DNA of 19,247 nucleotides from an uncultured Gammaproteobacteria bacterium. GTDB lineage: Bacteria; Pseudomonadota; Gammaproteobacteria; Rariloculales; Rariloculaceae. The stretch lies in contig CAMPKU010000057.1 of NCBI GenBank assembly GCA_946887385.1, forward strand, positions 1-19,247, given 5' to 3'. The notes beneath the pieces were generated by a model. That model ran no database searches. It was not told where the DNA came from and saw only the letters and a program-made list of their open reading frames with translations. Made by a program: the position numbers and the translations under genes. Positions within the stretch are counted from its first letter, which is position 1. Each line of letters begins with the position of its first letter. Positions 1 to 7,638 of this stretch are shown one piece after another.

Positions 1-236
1 ACGCCCGTATCGAGACCCAGATCGACGGTTGCGGCACCCAAATCCACGCCCGCATCGACGCCGAGATCAACCGTACCCGCGCCGAGATCGACTCCGGTAT
101 CGAGACCTAGGTCCACCGTCGCGGCACCAAGATCCACGCCCGCGTCGAGGCCCAGGTCGACGGCTCCCGCGCCCAAGTCGACGCCCGCGTCGAGGCCGAG
201 GTCTACCGCCGCCGCGCCGACATCGACGCCGGCCGC
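1..236 (-). repeat. 45-bp coding tandem repeat, five full units plus a partial one
   Basis: On the minus strand, units lie at 236-192, 191-147, 146-102, 101-57 and 56-12, with a partial unit at 11-1. Translated in the frame whose codons start at 236, 233 and so on, the consensus is DAGVDLGAATVDLGL. Units differ mostly at third codon positions: GAC/GAT, TTG/CTT/CTC, GGC/GGT and GCG/GCC for the same residues. That pattern shows this frame is the one under protein-level selection. The adjoining frame, continuous with the FecR domain, gives changing Arg/Gly/Ser-rich text. A degenerate half-unit 'AGFAAGVELAAGV' precedes the first full unit. VDLG recurs at alternating 8- and 7-residue steps, which suggests a regular beta structure, though no fold can be proven from this. 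Confidence 0.9.
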
Positions 237-1056
237 GAGCTCTACGCCGGCCGCGAAGCCCGCCATCGGCGCCCGTGCCAGGGCTGCTCTCGTTCACGCG
301 AACGATGCCGCCGTCATTGACGACAGCGATGCGCTCCGTGACGCCGATGTCTACGCCAACATCCGCCGGCTCTGTGCGCGCGGCCGCGGCGTTCGCTGCG
401 CCGGCGCGCGCTTGCGGCGGCGCGGCTACCCGCTCGTCGTCCATGCCCACAACTCGGATCGAGTCGTCGACACGCGAGCGGATGGCGATCTCGCCCGCAT
501 TCAATTGCACGACGTCGCTGTTATCGGGCGTGCGGATCTCGAGACTGCCCTCGAACAAGGAGATCGTCGTGCTGTCCTCTTGCACGGCGACATTGAACTG
601 GGTGCCTTTGATGACGGCCACGAGCAGCGGGGTCTCGACACGGAGCTTGCCGACGTCGCGCGGCGCCACGTCGTAGAAGACGTTGCCGCGATGCTGCACT
701 AGCCGAGCGATGAGATTGCCGTCGACGGCTTCGGCGGGAATTTCGACATCGGTGTCGTTCGCCACACTGATGTTCGTGCCGGCCTGCGTGAGGCCCACAG
801 TGCCGTCGGCGCCCGTGACGATGCGCGCCGGCAGCAGCACGGTGCTGTCCGGCGACACGGCCACATCGTTGCCGGCCATCGTGACGTCCACCTCGCCGGC
901 TACAGCGGTGACGGCGATGCGTGGATCGTCGGCGTTACGCGTGTAGCTCGTCGCCGCGTGCGCCGCGGCAGCAGCAACGACGAGCAGCAAGGACGATGAG
1001 ATCTTCAGGAAACGCGGTGAGAGCAGGCGCGCTTCTATTCTTTTCTGCATGCGCAT
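1..1056 (-). CDS. FecR-domain exported protein with C-terminal 15-residue repeats (3' partial, apparent frameshift)
   Basis: From the ATG at 1056 the protein has a signal peptide ending 'AAAAAHA' (cleavage near residue 34). A FecR-type domain follows at about residues 48-195, with the typical stretch 'VIKGTQFNVAVQED' then 'TTISLFEGSLEI', and then an Ala/Pro-rich linker. The ATG is chosen because GGAG at 1065-1068 lies 8 nt upstream; an upstream GTG at 1065 is too close to that site. The uninterrupted frame would end at a TGA at 67-69 with about 60 Arg-rich residues. Moving one base near 258-263 instead gives regular VDLG repeats that stay open to position 1. I therefore read one gene with a single-base insertion (sequencing error, true mutation or slippage site) that continues beyond the window. 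FecR domains occur in sigma regulators and in exported surface proteins. The signal peptide and repeats favour the latter. The divergent neighbour is an FhaC-like transporter. FecR call firm; role inferred. Confidence 0.75.
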
Positions 1057-1189
1057 GTCGGACACTCCGTGTCGTCAACGGGCGACAGATTAGACATCGA
1101 ACGGCGTCTATGCTGTGACGAACATCACGGCAGCGTCGAGTGACATTGTCCATAATCCGCGGCCCTCGATCGAACGCGTTCAGGATGAA
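1057..1189. other. Divergent intergenic region between FecR-repeat gene and TpsB
   Basis: These 133 bp must hold the promoters of both divergent genes. They are less GC-rich than the flanking genes. I see a -10-like CATAAT at 1151-1156 on the plus strand but no convincing -35 hexamer at 16-18 bp, so no promoter is called. No operator or hairpin stands out. Confidence 0.5.
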
Positions 1190-2776
1190 ATGACTCGGCG
1201 CGAGACGCGATGCAGCCAACCACAGCATTGCGGCGGCCACAGACCGCGAAGCCGAGCTAAAGCAACCTTTGTTGGCATAATCTCCGCCGCACTTGTCCTA
1301 ATCTCGGCAGCCGCGCTCGCGGCCGCGCCGACTCTCGTCTCCGTGGTGGTTCGCGGCTCCACTGTTTACGACGCGCCCGCGTTGTTCGCGGTGTATCGCG
1401 AGCAGCTTGGCAAGCCCGTGAGCGCCGACGGCGCGCGCGCCATTGCCACCACGTTGGTCGCCAAGTACGAAAGCGACGGCTACTCGCGGCCGCAGATCAA
1501 GCTCGACGATTCGCTGCTCGCCGTCGGCGTGCTGCGCTACGACGTGCTCGAGCCGCGGATTGCCGAGGTGCGCGTGAACGGAGACCCGGGGCCGCATCTC
1601 GAGCGGCTGGAGTCGCTCGGCTCGCAGCTCACCGACGAAGGCCCCATCACGCAGAACGGGGTGGAAACTACGCTGCGCCAAATGCGCGCGCTGCCCGGCC
1701 TTTCGCTGAGCGCCTCGACCGCACGCGAGGCGGAGGGCACGAATCTCTATCGTCTCGACCTCGACACGAAGTTCGAGCGCACCACGGGCGCCGTGCGCTT
1801 GAGCAACCGCGGCACGGACGAGGCCGGACCGAACTTCGTTCTGGGCCAGGTCATGGTGAACGGCCTGCTCGACGGCCAGACGAACCTCGGCGCGCTGTTC
1901 GGCGCAGCCACCGACTACGCCGAGTATCACGGCCTCGGCTTGCTCGCGAACGTTGCCATCGGTGGACGAAGCGGCCGGCTCGCGTTCAGCGGCTTTCGCT
2001 CGCGCTCTAATCCCCAGGAACCGCTCATCGACCGCGACCACGATTATCTTCGTGACCGCGCGTCGATCACGTACATCCGCCCGGTGCCCGGTTTCGAGCG
2101 CGCCACGTTGACGTTATCCGCAGCACTCGATGCCGATGACCTCGAGATCCTGCGCTCCGGCGCGCGCTTGCGCGACGAGCGGCTGCGCATGCTCACCATC
2201 GGCCCGCGCTGGACTTGGCGGCAGCGTCGAACGCAGTACCTCGTCGGCGTGGAGCTCGTCAAAGGGCTCGACGGCCTGGGCAGCGGGCTCGCCGCGCTCG
2301 ATCTCACCGAAGATCTACGGCGTTCGGACTTCACGTTGAGCCGCTTCACGTTCACGCGCTTCAATCGCGTGAACGAGCGCTGGAGCGTGCGCCTCGATGC
2401 GCTGGGTCAACAATCGGCGTACACGTTGCCCTACGGCGAACGCTTCAAGATCGGCGGCGACCGCCTCGGCCGCGGCTTCGAGGTGGCGGAAATCGCCGGC
2501 GATCAGGGCATCGGCGCCAAGGTCGAAGTGCGGCGCGCGCTGCCCCAAGCGCCGGCCGCGCTGCACAGCGTGTCGATCTACGGGTTCTACGACATCGGCG
2601 CCGCGTGGAAGCAAGACATGCTCGGCCGCGAATCCGCTGCCACGGCCGGCTTCGGCTTCGCGACCCAAGGCGGCCGTCTCACGGGTACGCTGGAGCTCGC
2701 GAAGCCGCTCACGCATCCCGACGTCGAGGGCCGCAAAGAGCTCTCGCTGTTCGCCGAGATCGCGCTCGCGCTTTAG
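1190..2776 (+). CDS. FhaC/ShlB/HecB-type outer-membrane transporter (two-partner secretion TpsB)
   Basis: The 528-residue protein has a long basic N-region, then a hydrophobic export segment (about residues 26-46, ending 'AAALAAA'). One POTRA domain lies at about 48-123 ('SVVVRGSTVYDAPAL'), a second at about 124-193, and a beta-barrel fills the rest. 'GGDRLGRGF' near residue 421-430 matches the (V/L)RG(F/Y) lid-loop motif of TpsB/Omp85 barrels, and 'GFYDIGAAW' near 465 is also typical. TpsB proteins export a partner exoprotein across the outer membrane. The N-terminal plug helix of FhaC is not evident, since the POTRA starts right after the export signal. The ATG at 1190 is preferred (AGGA at 1182-1185) over an in-frame GTG at 1115. 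The gene is divergent from the FecR-repeat gene with about 130 bp between them, so that protein is its candidate partner. No canonical haemagglutination-domain gene is visible here. Confidence 0.85.
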   Translation: MTRRETRCSQPQHCGGHRPRSRAKATFVGIISAALVLISAAALAAAPTLVSVVVRGSTVYDAPALFAVYREQLGKPVSADGARAIATTLVAKYESDGYSRPQIKLDDSLLAVGVLRYDVLEPRIAEVRVNGDPGPHLERLESLGSQLTDEGPITQNGVETTLRQMRALPGLSLSASTAREAEGTNLYRLDLDTKFERTTGAVRLSNRGTDEAGPNFVLGQVMVNGLLDGQTNLGALFGAATDYAEYHGLGLLANVAIGGRSGRLAFSGFRSRSNPQEPLIDRDHDYLRDRASITYIRPVPGFERATLTLSAALDADDLEILRSGARLRDERLRMLTIGPRWTWRQRRTQYLVGVELVKGLDGLGSGLAALDLTEDLRRSDFTLSRFTFTRFNRVNERWSVRLDALGQQSAYTLPYGERFKIGGDRLGRGFEVAEIAGDQGIGAKVEVRRALPQAPAALHSVSIYGFYDIGAAWKQDMLGRESAATAGFGFATQGGRLTGTLELAKPLTHPDVEGRKELSLFAEIALAL

Positions 2777-2815
2777 CGAAGGCTGACGGCGCGCGCTGCT
2801 CCCGTGCGACGCCGA

Positions 2816-2838
2816 GCCCTGCCGGGAATCGGCAGGGC
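2816..2838. terminator. Hairpin between convergent genes, probable bidirectional terminator
   Basis: The arms GCCCTGCCG (2816-2824) and CGGCAGGGC (2830-2838) are perfectly complementary over 9 bp with a 5-nt loop. The hairpin lies in the 93-bp gap between the stops of the plus-strand transporter and the minus-strand TonB-dependent receptor, where a shared terminator is expected. No strong T-run follows on either strand, so it is not a textbook intrinsic terminator. Confidence 0.65.
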
Positions 2839-2869
2839 CCGCCTCGTGTTAAACGCCGGTGCGGATACG

Positions 2870-5863
2870 CTAGAAGTTCACGCGCACGCCGGCGACGAAT
2901 CGCCGGCCGATGGTGTCGTACAAGAAGCTGTTCGGCCCCCCAACGCCGGCACGGCCGACCACGGTGTACATGTCCGGCGGCGCCTCGTCGAAGAGATTGT
3001 TGACCGTGAAGAACGCCTCCCACGGCGTGCCGGCATTGCTGCCGCCGCTGTAGTTGAACGTTAGGTCGGTATACAGCACCGAATCGATTGTGTTGTCATC
3101 GATCGTGACGGCACCGGGTATGCGCGTAGCGCTTTCAACGAGATCCTTGTCGTTCAGCCCGCCGCCGATGTAGCGCTCCTGGAGGAAAACCGACACCGGC
3201 CCGCGCGCGTACCTCAAGCTCGTTGTCACCTTGGTCTTCGGTAAGCCTTCCGTTCCGACGTCGCCGGCACGGTCATCGCGCGGAGAACCGGGCGTGAGGA
3301 TGGAGTTTTCGTCGAGCCGCGAGCCGAGCAAGCGCCAGCTCAGTGTGCCGTCTCCCACCTCGATGCCGCTGTAGTTCAGCTCCAAGTCGACGCCTGTGAT
3401 CCTCATGTTGGACAGATTGATGAACAATGCCTCGACGCGATTGATCTGACCCGTACCGTCGCGAACCACGAACTGGCACAGCGACGACGTACCGCCGGAG
3501 GCAGAGCACGTGTTCACGATCGTTTGCGCAGTCAACTGACCGATCGCGCCATCCAGATCGACGTCGTACCGGTCGATCGTGACCGAGAACCGCTCCGTCG
3601 GCTCATAGACGAAACCGAGCACGCTGGTCGCCGCCTCCTCGAGACCGACATTCGGGTTGCCGCCCGAGAACGATGCCGTGGTGATCAGTTGCGGGTTGCC
3701 TTGTGCGTCGAGGTTTTCTGGATCGCGAACGTTTACGCCGCCGCGCTGCGATTCGAAACGCTCTTGCAGAGTCGGGGCACGCACGTCCTGCGAGCGGGTG
3801 GCGCGGATTCTGAAGCGCTCCGTAGCTTGGTAGGAGATACCCGTCTTCCACGCGTTCGTGTTGCCGCTGCCGCTGTAATCGGCCCAACGGAACGCCTCGT
3901 TGAGGTTGAGCTTACCGTTCTCGAGCAGCGGTATACCGACCTCGAAGAACGCCTCGCGCACGGAGTACCCGCCCTGGACGGCCCGCTGGCTCGAGAAGAG
4001 CACGGTGCTCGAGTTCGAATCGCCGGCGAAGCCGGGAGGCACGTACCGAAGGCCCGGGATGCCGCCAGGGCTGGTCTCGGGGAGGACTCCGCGGAGCCCA
4101 TCCGGATTCAACCCCTGGTCGCTCAACAGCACGTTGTCGGGCGTGCACGGAAACTCGTCGCACGGGTCCACGGTGCCCACAGTGAGCGTCTGCTGCCGCC
4201 AGGAAGCGCCGAAAGCGGCTGTGATTGGGCCGAACACGCCCGAGCCTTCCGTGAGGTCGCCGCGGAGCGTGACCTCGACGTCGTTCTCGGTGGTTCTGCC
4301 GCGCGCGATCTTGCCGTTGTCGACTACGTAATCCGCCGCGGCCTGCGTGACGGAAGCGGTGCCGCCCAACAGGTTGATGGGCACGCAGTCGTCGAAGATT
4401 CCCACGTTGAACAGCGATACGCGGCACACGGGTGTTCCGTCAGGGCCGGTCACCGCGTCCATCGCGATCGGCAGGCGATCCGTGCGGATGCCGCCGGGCA
4501 CAACCGTTTCCTGCCGGTTCTGCGCGTACTGCGCGTAGCCGTCGAGCAACCAGCCGCCGCCGAGGAAACTATCGCTCATCGCGTGACTGAACCCGCCCAC
4601 GAATTGACCGTAACGGTTCTTGGCGATCAATTCGCCGCCCTCGAAGGGATTGCCGCTTAAGTTCGGTGTGAAGATGCCGAAGCCGGCGAACTCGCGGCCT
4701 TCGTTTTGCAATTGCTGCGAAAGCGCCGCCGGCAGGTACGGATTGTCGGCATAGATTCTGCCGCCCCACGGCCCGAGCAGAGCGGCGGTCTGCCAAACGT
4801 TGGCTTGCTCGGAATCGGCGAGCAGCGTTTCGACGTAAAAGCTGTTCCGCTCGCTCAAGTCGTGGTTGTAATGCGCAAACAGGACTCCGCGGTCGGCCGG
4901 TGTGTCCACTTCATAGTCCGCGTCGATGCCGTACTCGAGGCTGGGCCGCGCTTGGCAGTTGCAGCCGCCCGTCAATTGACCGACGCCGCTGAAGGGAAGT
5001 TGCTGATAGTTTCCGCTGCCATCGGGCAGGAACTCGATGTGATCGACCGCCGAGCCCGGCTGCAACAGGACGCCGCCCGCAGTGAAATTGGTCGGGCTCA
5101 CAAAGGGCCGCGCCAGGAAGTTCGGCCCGTTAACAGGATCCGGGTTCGTCACCTGGGCTTTGAGATCCAGGTAGTCGCTGCGGTCCTGCAGCGACTCCAG
5201 CGAGCGGATTCCGTTCTTCTTCCAATACTCCAGCGACGCAATGAGGTGCCCGCTTTCGCCGATGTCCGTGCCGTAGGCGACGCCCGCTTTGTAATTCCCG
5301 CCGTCGCTATGCGTGGTAGCGCCCCCTTGGAACTGATACTTGGTGCCCGTGAAATTGCGGTCGAGACGAAAGTTGACGACGCCTGCCACGGCGTCCGCTC
5401 CGTAGGCCGCCGAGGCGCCACCCGTGACCGCTTCGACGCTCGAAACGAACATTTCCGGAATCACGCTGACGTCGACCGTGCCGAATTTGTTGCTGGGGCC
5501 GAGACGGTGCCCGTCCAACAGCACGAGCGTTCGGCGTGCTTCAAGGCCCCTCAAGTTGAGGTTGCTGCCGCCCGGCGCAACCGAACCGCCAACCGCCTGC
5601 TGACTCGTGAGGTTGTTGCTGAACACCGGCAACTGACTCAGCGACTCGATGAGTGTGGTCGGCGCCATGGTTTGCAGATCGGCAGCCGTCACCGCCGTCA
5701 CGGGCGTGGGCGTGTTCACGCCCGAAGTAATGAGGCGCGTGCCGGTAACCGTTAGCTCTTCGACCTGTTCCTGTGCGATCGCGGGTTGCACCGCTGATCC
5801 AAGACAGGCCAGCCAAATAGCGTGCGCAAGTCTGCTGTAGCTCGCCGCATGTTTCGTTTTCAT
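2870..5863 (-). CDS. TonB-dependent receptor
   Basis: This 997-residue protein has a signal peptide (residues 1-30, ending 'AIA'), a TonB-box-like segment 'EELTVTG' (35-41) and a plug domain at about 45-165. The plug includes 'NLNLRGLEARRTLVLLDG' and 'VTGGASAAYGADAVAGVVNF'. A long 22-strand-type barrel follows, ending 'GVRVNF' with the C-terminal Phe used for outer-membrane assembly. Such receptors import large or scarce ligands across the outer membrane with energy from TonB-ExbBD. The sequence does not reveal the substrate. Four close Cys pairs (301/303, 480/493, 568/573, 786/796) probably lie in extracellular loops. The ATG at 5863 follows an AGGGGGG site and a full signal peptide. A divergent FAH-family enzyme and NTF2-like protein start about 300 bp away, which hints at uptake of a catabolic substrate. 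No sigma/anti-sigma pair adjoins it. Confidence 0.95.
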   Translation of the reverse strand: MKTKHAASYSRLAHAIWLACLGSAVQPAIAQEQVEELTVTGTRLITSGVNTPTPVTAVTAADLQTMAPTTLIESLSQLPVFSNNLTSQQAVGGSVAPGGSNLNLRGLEARRTLVLLDGHRLGPSNKFGTVDVSVIPEMFVSSVEAVTGGASAAYGADAVAGVVNFRLDRNFTGTKYQFQGGATTHSDGGNYKAGVAYGTDIGESGHLIASLEYWKKNGIRSLESLQDRSDYLDLKAQVTNPDPVNGPNFLARPFVSPTNFTAGGVLLQPGSAVDHIEFLPDGSGNYQQLPFSGVGQLTGGCNCQARPSLEYGIDADYEVDTPADRGVLFAHYNHDLSERNSFYVETLLADSEQANVWQTAALLGPWGGRIYADNPYLPAALSQQLQNEGREFAGFGIFTPNLSGNPFEGGELIAKNRYGQFVGGFSHAMSDSFLGGGWLLDGYAQYAQNRQETVVPGGIRTDRLPIAMDAVTGPDGTPVCRVSLFNVGIFDDCVPINLLGGTASVTQAAADYVVDNGKIARGRTTENDVEVTLRGDLTEGSGVFGPITAAFGASWRQQTLTVGTVDPCDEFPCTPDNVLLSDQGLNPDGLRGVLPETSPGGIPGLRYVPPGFAGDSNSSTVLFSSQRAVQGGYSVREAFFEVGIPLLENGKLNLNEAFRWADYSGSGNTNAWKTGISYQATERFRIRATRSQDVRAPTLQERFESQRGGVNVRDPENLDAQGNPQLITTASFSGGNPNVGLEEAATSVLGFVYEPTERFSVTIDRYDVDLDGAIGQLTAQTIVNTCSASGGTSSLCQFVVRDGTGQINRVEALFINLSNMRITGVDLELNYSGIEVGDGTLSWRLLGSRLDENSILTPGSPRDDRAGDVGTEGLPKTKVTTSLRYARGPVSVFLQERYIGGGLNDKDLVESATRIPGAVTIDDNTIDSVLYTDLTFNYSGGSNAGTPWEAFFTVNNLFDEAPPDMYTVVGRAGVGGPNSFLYDTIGRRFVAGVRVNF

Positions 5864-6169
5864 CGATCCCCCCTAGTTGCTTCCGCTGAAACTCGGCTGC
5901 GCACTCGGCGGTCGTTCGCGGCCATACGTTGTGGCCAAAAGCGAACCGAAGCTCCGCGGCTCGCAGCCGAGGCTATTGCTGTGTCGAGATCAACCTTAGC
6001 CCCGAGAGTGGCGAAGAAGCAACCTCCTAGCGGGAATCCGATGGTCTCGAGCTCGCCTACATTCCTCGCCTTGAACACGTCAGTCCGCAACGAGAGCGCG
6101 GAGGTTCATTGGGCGGCGGTTCAAGTTTTTTGGCCGGACAAGCAGCCGCGATGCAGTAAGATCGCCCGC
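5864..6169. other. 306-bp divergent intergenic region, no gene recognised
   Basis: This is the only gap above 300 bp. It must contain the leaders and promoters of the receptor (minus) and the FAH-family gene (plus). Base composition and codon-like usage are less GC3-biased than in the neighbours. Both strands stay open: the plus frame runs into the FAH gene from 5822, and a 76-residue minus frame (6090-5860, TTG start) ends in an ATGA overlap with the receptor start. Neither has a good ribosome site or a recognisable domain, so I call neither. A GGCC-9-GGCC inverted repeat lies around 5923-5939. I cannot place a confident promoter. Confidence 0.5.
5868..5876 (-). promoter_or_regulatory. Ribosome binding site CTAGGGGGG of the TonB-dependent receptor
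   Basis: On the minus strand CTAGGGGGG sits 4 nt before the ATG at 5863. The run of six G is an unusual Shine-Dalgarno form. The same nine bases at the same spacing precede the small membrane protein gene at 7959. Confidence 0.6.
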
Positions 6170-7165
6170 ATGAAACTGGCGAGCGTGCTTTATCGCGGCC
6201 GCGATCTCGTCGTCACGGAGCTAGCACCCGGCGAGCTCGTCGGCATCGCGTCGCTACCGGGTAGGCAAACGGCCGCCAACGCGCCGGTCGACATGCTCGA
6301 CGTGATTCGCGGCGGCGAGCCGCTTCGCCAAGCGCTGCTCGAGTCGCTCGACAAGATCCGTAACGACGCGTCCATCGCCCGCATTCCGGCGGCCGACGTG
6401 CGCTGGTACCCGCCCGTGCGCCGCCCCGGCAAAATTTGTGCAGTGGCGATGAACAACTCCGCGAGCAACGAGCGCAAGATCAGCGCACCCGATCATCCGG
6501 CGTTCTTCTTGAAGCCCGCTTCGTGCCTCGTGGGGCACCGCGAGCCGATTCGAGTGCGGCCGTACTACGGCAGCGTGCATCCCGAGCCCGAGCTCGCCGC
6601 GATCATCGGCCGCGTCACGCGCGACGTGCCGGCGACAAGCGCGCTCGACGCGGTGTACGGCTACACGATTTTCAACGACGTCACGGGCAACGGCATGCGC
6701 GCGGAGGACCGCTTCCACTACTTCGCGGTGTACGCGAAGAAGGACAATCCGAACGAAACCGAGCGCGTAGAGCAGCACCTCTCGTACGCGGGGCGCTACA
6801 AAGGCAGCGACACCTTCGGCGCCATGGGCCCGTGGCTCGTTACCAAGGACGAGATTGCGAACCCCGACGAGCTCAACGTCACGTGCAAAGTGGGCGGTGA
6901 AACGATCGCGGAAGACAGCACGCGTTACTACAATTACAAGGTGGCCGAAGTCGTGAGCTTCATCAGCCAGTTCCACACGCTGCACCCGGGCGACGTGATC
7001 TCGCTCGGCACGGCATTCAAGGCCGGCGGCCACCGCAAGTCGATTCACACGGCGAACTTCCAATCCGTTCAGGGTCCTGTCGAGGTGGCCATCGAGGGAC
7101 TCGGCGTGCAGGAAAATCCAATCGTCGTGGAGCAGAAGGAGCTCGGCGCGTGGCGGCTGCCTTAA
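6170..7165 (+). CDS. Fumarylacetoacetate hydrolase (FAH) superfamily protein
   Basis: The 331-residue protein has an N-terminal cap (about 1-80) and a FAH catalytic domain (about 85-320). Family metal ligands are visible as Glu139 and Glu141 in 'HPEPELAAIIG' and Asp170 in 'TIFNDVTGNG'. 'FFLKP' (residues 112-116) and 'DTFGAMGPWLVT' are also standard family signatures. Members are Mg2+/Mn2+-dependent hydrolases, hydratases or decarboxylases acting on 2-oxo or 1,3-dicarbonyl acids late in aromatic degradation; motifs alone do not fix the reaction. No signal peptide is seen, so it is cytoplasmic. The frame is open far upstream, but the ATG at 6170 starts the domain as expected; a weak GTAAGA precedes it. 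Its last 16 nt overlap the NTF2-like gene, indicating translational coupling and a linked function. Confidence 0.9.
   Translation: MKLASVLYRGRDLVVTELAPGELVGIASLPGRQTAANAPVDMLDVIRGGEPLRQALLESLDKIRNDASIARIPAADVRWYPPVRRPGKICAVAMNNSASNERKISAPDHPAFFLKPASCLVGHREPIRVRPYYGSVHPEPELAAIIGRVTRDVPATSALDAVYGYTIFNDVTGNGMRAEDRFHYFAVYAKKDNPNETERVEQHLSYAGRYKGSDTFGAMGPWLVTKDEIANPDELNVTCKVGGETIAEDSTRYYNYKVAEVVSFISQFHTLHPGDVISLGTAFKAGGHRKSIHTANFQSVQGPVEVAIEGLGVQENPIVVEQKELGAWRLP
7136..7141 (+). promoter_or_regulatory. Ribosome binding site AAGGAG for the NTF2-like gene, inside the FAH gene
   Basis: AAGGAG at 7136-7141 lies 8 nt before the GTG at 7150, within the last codons of the FAH gene. It fixes the GTG as start and supports a genuine 16-nt gene overlap. 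Confidence 0.8.
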
Positions 7166-7626
7166 CGGACCTCGAGCGCCTCGCGATCCGCGCCGCGCTC
7201 GAGGACCTCAACACCGCGTTCTGCTACCACTTGGACCACGACGACGTCGCCGCGCTGCTCGAGCTCTTCGTGGACGACGTCTATTACACGCACGGCAGCC
7301 GCATCTCGCGCGGCAAGGCCGAGCTCGAGCAAGTGTTCCGGAGCCGCTCGGCCACGGAAAAGCGCACGGCGCGCCACCTGTACTCGGGACTGAAGCTCGA
7401 GATCGAGAGCGCCACGCGCGCGCGGGGCACGAGCGTGTGCATGACCTTCGGTGCGTACGGCGAGCCGCCGCTGTCGCCTGCGATCCCCACACTCGTCGCG
7501 GACTTCGTCGATGCCTACGTGCGCGCCGGCGACGGCCGCTGGCGCTTCAAGGAGCGGCACATCCACCGCATCTTCGTCGACCCTGCGAACACCGGCCCGC
7601 TGGGCCAGGCCGATCCCACTCGCTGA
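7150..7626 (+). CDS. NTF2/SnoaL-like fold protein
   Basis: The 158-residue protein starts at GTG with a strong AAGGAG site inside the preceding gene. It fits the SnoaL-like NTF2 fold: helical 'LNTAFCYHLDHDDVAALLEL' followed by 'FVDDVYYTHG', a central strand region, and C-terminal 'WRFKERHIHRIFVDP'. Relatives include small ring-hydroxylating dioxygenase subunits, ketosteroid isomerase-like enzymes, dehydratases and many proteins of unknown role; the sequence does not choose among them. Acidic and His residues (H28, D30, D31, H43) line the usual pocket region and could be functional. There is no signal peptide. Overlap with the FAH-family gene suggests a two-enzyme unit acting on one compound. 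It converges with the next gene, leaving only 12 bp between stops. Confidence 0.8.
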   Translation: MAAALTDLERLAIRAALEDLNTAFCYHLDHDDVAALLELFVDDVYYTHGSRISRGKAELEQVFRSRSATEKRTARHLYSGLKLEIESATRARGTSVCMTFGAYGEPPLSPAIPTLVADFVDAYVRAGDGRWRFKERHIHRIFVDPANTGPLGQADPTR

Positions 7627-7638
7627 GCGGGCAGCGCG

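Noticed and set aside
1..236. CRISPR array
   Set aside because: The units are contiguous, without spacers, and keep an open coding frame with synonymous variation; this is a protein repeat.
67..260. Arg/Gly-rich tail of the FecR gene as a real C-terminus
   Set aside because: Repeat units vary non-synonymously in this frame but mostly synonymously in the neighbouring one, so the tail is the product of a frame offset.
3524..4660. 378-residue open frame on the plus strand inside the TonB receptor gene
   Set aside because: It is antisense to a complete, well-conserved receptor; no domain, ribosome site or plausible composition.
4706..5755. 349-residue open frame on the plus strand opposite the receptor N-terminus
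   Set aside because: Same reason: GC-rich antisense shadow of the plug domain.
5860..6090. 76-residue minus-strand frame before the receptor as a gene
   Set aside because: TTG start, no ribosome site, no recognised domain; kept only as a note in the intergenic entry.
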